A stretch of DNA of 12,498 nt from Solobacterium sp. UBA1761 (lineage in GTDB: Bacteria; Bacillota_I; Bacilli_A; Erysipelotrichales; Erysipelotrichaceae): assembly GCA_002315565.1 (NCBI GenBank), contig DCHD01000054.1, positions 1 through 12,498 on the forward strand. Reading direction: 5' to 3'. This document shows positions 6,865 to 12,498 of this stretch, in pieces. Made by a program: the position numbers and the translations under genes. The notes beneath the pieces are model-generated. The model saw only the letters and a program-made list of their open reading frames with translations. It was not told the DNA's origin and ran no database searches. Position 1 is the stretch's first letter; each line of letters starts with the position of its first letter.

Positions 6865-7664
6865 AATTCTTTCACCATACCTTCCAAATCATCAGACTTT
6901 ACTTTAAGTCCTTCTTTTTTAAGCGCTTCTTTGACCAAGGCTGAAAACGGTACTTCAAGTCCGACCTTTCTCAACTCTTCGCTCTTTTCAAAAATCTTTG
7001 ATGGTTTATCAATCATCAGAATCTTTCCCGCATTCATGACAATACAGTTGTCTGCCTGAAGCACTTCTTCAATATCATGTGTAATAGAGATAATAGTAAT
7101 ATTCTTTTCTTTATGGAGATCAGACATGATCTTCTTGATGTCGCGCTTGCCTTTTGGATCCAGCATTGAAGTGGCTTCATCAAAAATAATGATGTCAGGT
7201 CCCATAGCCAGTGCACCGGCAATTGCGACACGCTGTTTCTGTCCGCCGGAAAGATTTGAAGGTTCCTTGTCCATAAAAGCATCAAGTCCTATCTTGTGGG
7301 CGTATTCAAGAATAATCGCTTCCATTTGGTTTCCCGGTACCTGATGGTTCTCTAAACCAAACGCAATGTCATCCTTTACGGTTGAACCGATAAACTGGTT
7401 GTCCGGATTCTGGAAGACAATTGCCATTTTGTTTCTGATGGACTGAATATTTTCTTCATTCAACTTTATTCCATCAATTAAGATTTCACCAGACTTGGCT
7501 TCAAGCAGCCCTGCCATCAGTTTGGCCAGTGTTGACTTGCCTGAACCGTTATGTCCGATGATAGTTGTATATGAACCTTTTTCAATTTCAAAAGAGATGT
7601 CATTTGCTGCCATCTTTTTATTGTCATAGGAATATACAAGATTTTTAACTTCTATAATCTTCAT
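6840..7664 (-). CDS. ecfA1: ECF transporter ATPase EcfA1
   Basis: Partner ATPase of EcfA2; the pair forms a heterodimer that hydrolyses ATP to drive uptake through EcfT and an S component. The 274-residue protein has Walker A GHNGSGKST (37-45), the Q-loop Q85 in FQNPDNQFIGSTV (typical of EcfA1), the signature LSGGQ (138-142), Walker B IIIFDEA (158-164) and the switch histidine H196. The Walker B ends in DEA rather than DEP, as is usual in EcfA1. Its ATG overlaps the stop of the DUF1893 gene (ATGA), so the operon is coupled from its first gene onward. Confidence 0.95.
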   Translation of the reverse strand: MKIIEVKNLVYSYDNKKMAANDISFEIEKGSYTTIIGHNGSGKSTLAKLMAGLLEAKSGEILIDGIKLNEENIQSIRNKMAIVFQNPDNQFIGSTVKDDIAFGLENHQVPGNQMEAIILEYAHKIGLDAFMDKEPSNLSGGQKQRVAIAGALAMGPDIIIFDEATSMLDPKGKRDIKKIMSDLHKEKNITIISITHDIEEVLQADNCIVMNAGKILMIDKPSKIFEKSEELRKVGLEVPFSALVKEALKKEGLKVKSDDLEGMVKELWQLHSNH

Positions 7665-8086
7665 GAATTAAGTTCTTTTGACCTTTCTTTAAGCTGAATA
7701 TACGCTTCATCAATATCGTCGATATCCATAACCACTTTTTCCATTGGACAGATATCAGTGCCTTTTCTGTTGATGATGGAATCAACCAGTGTTTCATAGC
7801 CATATTCGATGCCATGACTTTCCAGCATCTTTTGAGCACTTCTGGACATTACAATACCGAATACACTTTTTACTTTGCCATAGATAAAAAGCATAGCCGC
7901 AGCCTTGCCGATAATCTTGTCATACACTTCCATATCCTTAAAGAATAGAGCATCTTTTTCTAAACCCATCAGTATCGGCTTGATACCAGTTTCATCTGAT
8001 TCATATCTGTTAGATCCGTTGAATGCAATCAGTGACAGATTTCTTTCTTTAAGTTCTTTTACAGCTGTCAGTTCTTCGTTTTTCAT
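7661..8086 (-). CDS. DUF1893 family protein (cytidine deaminase-like fold)
   Basis: A 141-residue soluble protein of the DUF1893 family, represented by Thermotoga TM1506, whose fold resembles cytidine deaminases. No function is established. Conserved blocks are IIGKAAA (58-64), a central hydrophobic strand region (65-80) and INRKGTDICPMEK (105-117) with C113. The full zinc-binding set of true deaminases (H/C-x-E plus P-C-x-x-C) is not evident, so catalysis is uncertain. A TTG at 8089 directly precedes the ATG at 8086 in frame. I use the ATG, as there is no ribosome binding site for either and a -10 box lies just upstream, pointing to a leaderless mRNA. The next in-frame Met is residue 40, inside the domain, so a later start is unlikely. 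It heads the ECF-truA-asnA operon. Confidence 0.88.
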   Translation of the reverse strand: MKNEELTAVKELKERNLSLIAFNGSNRYESDETGIKPILMGLEKDALFFKDMEVYDKIIGKAAAMLFIYGKVKSVFGIVMSRSAQKMLESHGIEYGYETLVDSIINRKGTDICPMEKVVMDIDDIDEAYIQLKERSKELNS

Positions 8087-8095
8087 CAATAATTA

Positions 8096-8106
8096 ATTTT
8101 ACCATA
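8096..8106 (-). promoter_or_regulatory. Extended -10 promoter of the DUF1893-ecf-truA-asnA operon, leaderless
   Basis: On the minus strand TATGG (8106-8102) precedes TAAAAT (8101-8096), a good extended -10 of the TRTGnTAtaaT type. Transcription would start at about 8089, only three bases before the ATG at 8086. The -35 position has only a weak match, which extended -10 promoters tolerate. Confidence 0.6.
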
Positions 8107-8110
8107 ATCA

Positions 8111-8122
8111 ATCATATATGAT
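8111..8122. repeat. 12-bp perfect palindrome, possible operator
   Basis: ATCATATATGAT is its own reverse complement. It lies just upstream of the extended -10 of the DUF1893 operon, within the expected -35 to -10 spacer, where a bound protein would block polymerase. It is AT-rich and short, so chance is possible. Confidence 0.3.
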
Positions 8123-8201
8123 GTGTTTTGCTGACATGCGAAAATTTTTTCAGAGTCAGATTTTTATGGTATTTTTTTCTGTTATTTTGCCCCTAATTAT
8201 A

Positions 8202-8230
8202 TTGTTAAAAGATAAATAAAATGTTATGAT
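8202..8230 (+). promoter_or_regulatory. Promoter of pckA
   Basis: TTGTTA (8202-8207), a 17-base spacer, and TATGAT (8225-8230) with an upstream TGT (8222-8224) make a good sigma-A promoter with an extended -10. The start is expected near A8237, leaving a 52-base leader that carries AAGGAAGGT as the ribosome binding site (8272-8280). I see no convincing catabolite-response (cre) site. Confidence 0.72.
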
Positions 8231-8236
8231 GAAAAA

Positions 8237-8265
8237 AATCGGGTTTTATATTCAAATGACCGATT
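8237..8265 (+). promoter_or_regulatory. Inverted repeat at the expected 5' end of pckA mRNA
   Basis: AATCGG (8237-8242) and CCGATT (8260-8265) can pair around a 17-base loop. The first base of the stem is the predicted transcription start, so the mRNA would begin with a hairpin, ahead of a free ribosome binding site. It may slow decay from the 5' end or serve as an operator. At six pairs with a long loop its stability is modest. Confidence 0.35.
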
Positions 8266-8288
8266 AGAAAGAAGGAAGGTACTAAAAT

Positions 8289-9893
8289 ATGCCAGTTGTT
8301 GACTTAGAAAAATACGGCATCTCAGGTGCGAAGGAAATAGTTTATCAGCCATCGTATGACCTATTGTTTCAAGAAGAAACAAAGCCTGAATTAGAAGGTT
8401 ATGAAAAGGGAACAGTAACTGAACTTGACACAGTTAATGTTATGACAGGTATTTATACCGGACGTTCTCCTAAGGATAAATATATTGTCATGGATGAAAA
8501 CTCTAAAGATACTGTTTGGTGGACATCCCCAGAATATCCAAACGACAACCATCCAATGAGTGAAGAAGTTTGGAACAATGTTAAGGAAATCGCAAAGAAA
8601 GAACTTTCAAACAAGAGACTGTTCGTTGTTGACGCTTATTGCGGCGCTAACAAGGATACAAGAATGGCAGTTCGTTTCATCATGGAAGTTGCTTGGCAGG
8701 CACATTTCGTAAGAAACATGTTCATCAAGCCAACTGAAGAAGAACTGAAGACTTTCGAACCAGACTTCAAAGTATACTGCGCTTCAAAAGCAAAAGTAGA
8801 AAAGTATAAAGAATACGGACTTAACTCTGAAACATGTGTAGCATTCAACATCACATCTAAAGAGCAGGTCATCATCAATACATGGTATGGCGGCGAAATG
8901 AAGAAAGGTATGTTCTCAATGATGAACTACTATCTTCCATTAAAGGGCATCGCTTCTATGCACTGTTCAGCAAACACTGACATGAACAAAGAAAACACTG
9001 CAATCTTCTTTGGTCTATCAGGAACAGGCAAGACTACACTTTCAACAGATCCTAAGAGACTGCTGATTGGTGATGATGAACACGGCTGGGATGACAATGG
9101 TGTATTCAACCTTGAAGGTGGCTGCTATGCCAAGGTTATCAACCTCGACAAAGATTCTGAACCAGATATCTACAATGCAATCAGAAGAGATGCATTACTT
9201 GAAAACGTTACAGTTGCAGCTGATGGCAAGATTGACTTCGCTGATAAATCAGTAACTGAAAACACTCGAGTTTCATATCCAATCGATCATATTGAAAAGA
9301 TCGTTAAACCAGTTTCAAGTGCACCTGCTGCAAAGAATGTTATCTTCCTTTCAGCTGATGCCTTCGGAGTACTTCCTCCAGTTTCTATTCTTACTCCAGA
9401 ACAGACTCAGTACTACTTCCTATCAGGTTTCACTGCTAAACTTGCTGGTACTGAAAGAGGAATTACAGAACCAACTCCTACATTCTCTGCATGTTTCGGT
9501 CAGGCTTTCTTAGAGCTTCACCCTACAAAATATGCTGAAGAACTTGTTAAGAAGATGCAGGTTTCTGGCGCTAAGGCTTACTTGGTAAATACAGGCTGGA
9601 ACGGCACAGGCAAGAGAATCTCCATCAAAGATACACGTGGTATCATCGATGGTATCCTCTCTGGTGCTATCAATTCTTCTGAAACTAAGACTATCCCTTA
9701 TTTCAACTTCACAGTTCCTACATCACTTGAAGGTGTTGACACTAACATCTTAGATCCTAGAAACACTTACGCTGATGCAAGTCAGTGGGAAGAAAAAGCT
9801 AAGGATCTTGCAGAAAGATTCAACAAGAACTTCAAGAAGTACGAAAACAATGAAGCTGGTAAGGCTTTAGTTGCTGCTGGTCCAAAAATCTAA
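8289..9893 (+). CDS. pckA: ATP-dependent phosphoenolpyruvate carboxykinase
   Basis: Interconverts oxaloacetate + ATP and PEP + CO2 + ADP (EC 4.1.1.49) in the cytoplasm. At 534 residues it is close to the E. coli enzyme (540). Key sites are TGRSPKDKY (57-65, with the substrate-binding Arg R59), K205/K206 in GGEMKKGMF, H225 in SMHCSANT (223-230), the P-loop GLSGTGKTT (242-250), the metal/Walker B-like GDDEHGW (261-267), and R327 in ENTRVSYP. The C-terminal LVNTGWNGTGKR stretch is also typical. Start: ATG 8 bases after AAGGAAGGT. Because it is followed by a sodium-pumping oxaloacetate decarboxylase rather than gluconeogenic genes, it may run in the PEP-carboxylating, ATP-forming direction during fermentation; this is inference. 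Its codons are strongly biased, with frequent T-ending Gly, Ala and Val codons and repeated AAC/TTC/AAG, suggesting high expression. Confidence 0.97.
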   Translation: MPVVDLEKYGISGAKEIVYQPSYDLLFQEETKPELEGYEKGTVTELDTVNVMTGIYTGRSPKDKYIVMDENSKDTVWWTSPEYPNDNHPMSEEVWNNVKEIAKKELSNKRLFVVDAYCGANKDTRMAVRFIMEVAWQAHFVRNMFIKPTEEELKTFEPDFKVYCASKAKVEKYKEYGLNSETCVAFNITSKEQVIINTWYGGEMKKGMFSMMNYYLPLKGIASMHCSANTDMNKENTAIFFGLSGTGKTTLSTDPKRLLIGDDEHGWDDNGVFNLEGGCYAKVINLDKDSEPDIYNAIRRDALLENVTVAADGKIDFADKSVTENTRVSYPIDHIEKIVKPVSSAPAAKNVIFLSADAFGVLPPVSILTPEQTQYYFLSGFTAKLAGTERGITEPTPTFSACFGQAFLELHPTKYAEELVKKMQVSGAKAYLVNTGWNGTGKRISIKDTRGIIDGILSGAINSSETKTIPYFNFTVPTSLEGVDTNILDPRNTYADASQWEEKAKDLAERFNKNFKKYENNEAGKALVAAGPKI

Positions 9894-9901
9894 GTTTATT
9901 A

Positions 9902-9925
9902 AAGGGCTCTAGACTTAGAGCCCTT
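9902..9925 (+). terminator. Strong hairpin without U-tract between pckA and oadA (partial terminator or processing site)
   Basis: AAGGGCTCTA (9902-9911) pairs perfectly with TAGAGCCCTT (9916-9925) around a GACT loop. The following bases are ATTTATAAG, not a run of Ts, so full termination is doubtful. Only 50 bases separate the two genes and I see no good promoter in them. I read it as a leaky terminator or a 3' stabiliser that sets pckA above oad expression. Confidence 0.55.
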
Positions 9926-9943
9926 ATTTATAAGAGGAAAAAT

Positions 9944-11320
9944 ATGGTAAAAATTGTTGAGACATCTGTTCGTGATGGCCACCAGTCTTTATTCGCAACA
10001 CGTATGACTACTGAAGAAGTTGTCAAACTGTGTGAAATCTATGACAAAGTCGGTTACCACGCAATAGAAGTATGGGGCGGCGCTACATTTGACTCATGTA
10101 TGCGATTCCTTAATGAAGACCCATGGGAAAGATTAAGAGCTGTAAGAAAAGTCTGCAAGAACACTAAACTGCAGATGCTCTTCAGAGGTCAGAACATCTT
10201 GGGCTACAGACATTACTCAGATGATGTTGTAGATATGTTCTGCAAGAAGTCAATTGAAAACGGTATCGACATCATCCGTGTATTCGATGCCTTAAACGAT
10301 GTAAGAAACCTTAAACAGGCTGTTATGTCAACAAAGAAATACGGTGGAGAATGTCAGATTGCTCTGTCATATACTACTTCACCTGTTCACACTGTTGAAT
10401 ACTATGTAAACCTGGCTAAGGAAATCGAAAAGCTCGGTGCTGATTCTCTTTGTATAAAAGATATGGCCGGTGTACTTACACCAACTGATGCTACTGAACT
10501 TATCACTGCATTAAAGAAAAATACCAAGCTGCCTATTGAATTACATTCACACTGCACAGCAGGTATCTGTGAAATGACATATACTGCAGCCATCAAAGCT
10601 GGTGTCGATATTATCGATACATCTATGTCACCACTGTCAAACGGTACTGCTCAGCCTTCAACTCAGGCTATGGCCAATGCATTCAAAGGCACTGAATATG
10701 ATCCAAAGCTTAACTTTGAATATATTCACAAAGCTGAACCTATCGTTACAGAAATCGTAAACAAATATGTAAAGAATGGTCTGTTATCACCTAAGTCATT
10801 CCAGATCAATCCGAATATTCTTACTTACCAGGTACCAGGTGGCATGCTGTCAAACATGATCAAACAGCTTACTGACCAGGGCGCTATGGACAAGTATGAA
10901 GAAGTATTAAGAGAAATCCCTAAAGTAAGAAAAGATATGGGATATCCTCCACTGGTTACACCATTATCACAGATGGTTGGTACACAGTCTGTTCTTAATA
11001 TCCTGAACGGTGAAAGATACAAGATGTGTGCTAAAGAAATCAAGGACTATCTGCATGGTAAATACGGTAAGTCACCAGCACCGGTTGATGAAGAAATCAA
11101 AAAGAAGATCATCGGTGATGATGAAGTTATCACATGCAGACCAGCTGATTTATTAAAACCAGAATTTGAAGAACTGAAAGAAAAGTACAAAGACATCGCA
11201 AGATGTGATGAAGATGTACTGTCACTGGCATTATTTGAGGCTGTTGCTACTGAATTCTTAACAAAGAAGTACAATCCACAGCCTGAAGTCGAAACAGAAG
11301 AATTCGACATGTATATCTAG
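9944..11320 (+). CDS. oadA: Oxaloacetate decarboxylase alpha subunit (carboxyltransferase, no biotin domain)
   Basis: Transfers the C4 carboxyl group of oxaloacetate to biotin, releasing pyruvate; the first step of the Na+-translocating decarboxylase. The 458-residue protein has the TIM-barrel carboxyltransferase domain shared with pyruvate carboxylase. Metal-site and catalytic residues are visible: D11 in SVRDGHQS, the probable carbamylated lysine K172 in IKDMAG, and H201/H203 in ELHSHCTAG. RGQNILGYRHY (81-91) is also diagnostic. Classical Klebsiella OadA is about 595 residues with a fused biotinyl domain. Here the protein stops before that domain, and biotin is carried by a separate protein two genes downstream. 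It is not a pyruvate carboxylase B subunit in function, judging by the gamma and beta subunits beside it. The ribosome binding site is AGAGGA (9933-9938). Confidence 0.94.
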   Translation: MVKIVETSVRDGHQSLFATRMTTEEVVKLCEIYDKVGYHAIEVWGGATFDSCMRFLNEDPWERLRAVRKVCKNTKLQMLFRGQNILGYRHYSDDVVDMFCKKSIENGIDIIRVFDALNDVRNLKQAVMSTKKYGGECQIALSYTTSPVHTVEYYVNLAKEIEKLGADSLCIKDMAGVLTPTDATELITALKKNTKLPIELHSHCTAGICEMTYTAAIKAGVDIIDTSMSPLSNGTAQPSTQAMANAFKGTEYDPKLNFEYIHKAEPIVTEIVNKYVKNGLLSPKSFQINPNILTYQVPGGMLSNMIKQLTDQGAMDKYEEVLREIPKVRKDMGYPPLVTPLSQMVGTQSVLNILNGERYKMCAKEIKDYLHGKYGKSPAPVDEEIKKKIIGDDEVITCRPADLLKPEFEELKEKYKDIARCDEDVLSLALFEAVATEFLTKKYNPQPEVETEEFDMYI

Positions 11321-11330
11321 GAGGTAAACA

Positions 11331-11642
11331 ATGAAAACTGCAATCCTTGATGGTTTTGGAAACAACTATGCTACAGGTGCAATCGTTGCCCTTATCTCTA
11401 TCGTTATGGTATTCCTGATTCTGCTCCTTATCATCTATATCTGTGAAGCAGTCGGAAGTATCATTGAAAAAGCAAGCAAGAATGTACCAGCCGCTGCTCT
11501 TACAACTGCACCAGCAGTTAAAAGAAGTGCACTTGATCTGAATGATGAAGATGCAACAGTAGCATGTCTGATTGCTTCAATCGAAATGCGTAATGAAATT
11601 AAAAAGAATGTACAGGTCGTATCTGTAAGAAAGGTTAATTAA
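11331..11642 (+). CDS. oadG: Oxaloacetate decarboxylase gamma-like membrane subunit
   Basis: A 103-residue protein of the OAD gamma type, which helps assemble the complex by bridging the alpha (or biotin) subunit and the membrane beta subunit. It has one N-terminal transmembrane helix (about 16-40), an Ala/Pro-rich linker (52-65) and a short C-terminal region, DEDATVACLIASIEMRN (72-88) followed by a basic strand. This tail is typical of the family. The protein contains no histidine, so the C-terminal zinc-binding histidines described for the Klebsiella subunit are absent. AGGAGGT lies six bases upstream of the ATG, and the gap to oadA is 10 bases. The family call rests on the context and overall pattern; the symbol is by role. 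Confidence 0.82.
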   Translation: MKTAILDGFGNNYATGAIVALISIVMVFLILLLIIYICEAVGSIIEKASKNVPAAALTTAPAVKRSALDLNDEDATVACLIASIEMRNEIKKNVQVVSVRKVN

Positions 11643-11644
11643 AA

Positions 11645-11989
11645 ATGAAAGTATATAAAGTTAAAGTAAACGGTAAAGTATATGAAGTAGAAGTTGAAGC
11701 AGTTGACGAAGTTAAGGGTAACATCACTGCTGCTCCAGCAAAAGAAAACGCTCCAGCTGCTCCTGCATCACAGGGTGCAAACACAATCCTGGCTCCAATT
11801 GCCGGTAAAGTTGTTGACGTTAAAGTTAACGTTGGCGATGTTGTAAAAGCTGGTCAGACTGTAGCAGTTATCGAAGCTATGAAGCTTGAAAATGACATTC
11901 AGTCTGCATTTGATGGTAAAGTTGTAGAAGTTAAGGTTAATAAAGGATCTAACGTAGCTAATAAGGATGTATTAATCGTCCTGGGTTAA
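11645..11989 (+). CDS. Biotin carrier protein of the decarboxylase
   Basis: A 114-residue free biotin carrier that shuttles the carboxyl group from OadA to the membrane subunit OadB. The N-terminal part (1-25, MKVYKVKVNGKVYEVEVE) is followed by a flexible Ala/Pro-rich linker (29-46) and a biotinyl domain (48-114). The biotinylated lysine is K80 in EAMKLEND. It lies 34 residues from the C-terminus, as usual. It begins two bases after the gamma-subunit stop, with AAAGG as a weaker ribosome binding site. It resembles GcdC/MmdC carriers of related decarboxylases, but the carboxyltransferase upstream is the oxaloacetate type, so I assign it to that enzyme. Confidence 0.93.
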   Translation: MKVYKVKVNGKVYEVEVEAVDEVKGNITAAPAKENAPAAPASQGANTILAPIAGKVVDVKVNVGDVVKAGQTVAVIEAMKLENDIQSAFDGKVVEVKVNKGSNVANKDVLIVLG

Positions 11990-11995
11990 TAGATC

Positions 11996-12498
11996 ATGAA
12001 TATCCTAGACTTTTTAAAGCAGTTCTTTGCCTCTACTGGAATTGCAACCATGGCAACCGGCGATGGCTGGATGAACCTGGTTATGATTCTGGTTGGTCTG
12101 GTATTCCTGTACCTGGCTATTGTCAAAGACTTCGAACCATATCTGCTGATTCCAATCTCATTTGGAATTATCCTTGTTAACTTATTACCTGAAATCTATA
12201 TCACATACAACGAAGCTGGTGAAGTTGTTTCCAGAGGTTTGTTAGGCTGGTTACATATCGGTGTTGAATGTGAACTGTATCCTTGTCTTATCTTCTTAGG
12301 CATCGGTGCTACAACAGACTTTGGACCACTTATCGCCAACAAGAAGACAATGCTTCTTGGAGCTGCTGCTCAGATTGGTATCTTCGTAGCATTCTTCGGT
12401 GCATTATTCTTAGGATTCAACTTCTTTGAAGCAAGTGCTATCGGTATCATCGGTGGTGCTGATGGCCCTACTGCTATCCTTGTTTCTAACAAGATGCT
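11996..12498 (+). CDS. oadB: Oxaloacetate decarboxylase beta subunit, Na+ pump (partial, runs off the end)
   Basis: The membrane subunit that decarboxylates carboxybiotin and couples this to sodium export. Only 167 codons are in the window, of a protein usually around 370-430 residues, and the frame is open to the last base. Visible marks are a first transmembrane helix (about 27-44), LLIPISFGIILVNL (50-63), LIFLGIGATTDFGPL (98-112), and GIIGGADGPTAI (150-161). The last contains the conserved aspartate that is essential for Na+ transport in the Klebsiella enzyme. The sequence here reads ECELYPCLIF where many homologues have a Phe-Pro-Pro type motif. The ATG lies six bases after the biotin carrier stop and has no clear ribosome binding site, so translation may be coupled. 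Confidence 0.94.
   Translation, partial: MNILDFLKQFFASTGIATMATGDGWMNLVMILVGLVFLYLAIVKDFEPYLLIPISFGIILVNLLPEIYITYNEAGEVVSRGLLGWLHIGVECELYPCLIFLGIGATTDFGPLIANKKTMLLGAAAQIGIFVAFFGALFLGFNFFEASAIGIIGGADGPTAILVSNKM

Noticed and set aside
8123..8201. Possible cre site or riboswitch upstream of pckA
   Set aside because: No sequence close to the cre consensus and no room for a riboswitch in a 52-base leader; only AT-rich sequence with T-runs.
8256..8267. Tiny upstream ORF (ATG ACC GAT TAG) in the pckA leader
   Set aside because: Three codons, no ribosome binding site, and the bases are explained by the CCGATT arm of the inverted repeat.
1..12498. CRISPR arrays, insertion sequences, tRNA or rRNA genes, attachment sites
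   Set aside because: No regularly spaced repeats, transposase-like ORFs, terminal inverted repeats or RNA-gene structures were seen.

Overview
The window looks like chromosome of a low-GC, anaerobic Bacillota (Firmicutes). My best guess is an Erysipelotrichia-like gut or oral anaerobe, but this is inferred from gene content and AT-rich codon use, not from any marker gene. Supporting signs are strong AGGAGG-type ribosome binding sites, a superoxide reductase (an anaerobe's oxygen defence), ammonia-dependent asparagine synthetase, a stand-alone group II ECF transporter energising module, and a sodium-pumping oxaloacetate decarboxylase.

Layout. (1) 54-428, minus: class I desulfoferrodoxin, followed (in its reading direction) by 53 bases in which I see no clear feature. 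(2) 558-2574, plus: three translationally coupled genes for exported proteins of unknown function (one membrane-anchored, two with signal peptides), ending in a strong terminator. Sections 1 and 2 diverge from a short intergenic region whose main feature is a 7-bp inverted repeat lying over both putative -35 boxes. (3) 2611-3468, plus: an EamA/DMT-family permease, apparently read from a leaderless mRNA. (4) 3489-8086, minus: a tightly packed six-gene operon (DUF1893 protein, ecfA1, ecfA2, ecfT, truA, asnA). Neighbouring genes overlap or abut, and a perfect 12-bp hairpin shared with the convergent permease gene ends the operon. It also seems to start with a leaderless mRNA. (5) 8289-12498, plus: pckA, then oadA, a gamma-like subunit, a free biotin carrier and the start of oadB, which runs off the window.

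How the genes work together. In section 5, ATP-forming PEP carboxykinase would turn PEP into oxaloacetate, and the Na+-translocating decarboxylase would turn oxaloacetate into pyruvate. Together they form a bypass of pyruvate kinase that keeps the ATP and also exports sodium; this is inferred from gene order and known enzyme chemistry. In section 4, EcfA1/EcfA2/EcfT are the ATPase and coupling parts of vitamin/metal importers whose substrate-binding S subunits must be encoded elsewhere. Their co-transcription with truA is common in Firmicutes, while the flanking DUF1893 and asnA genes are less usual. The least understood part is the three-gene surface operon, the best candidate here for something undescribed.

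I see no rRNA, tRNA, CRISPR array, insertion sequence or riboswitch. No stretch longer than about 205 bases lacks a gene.
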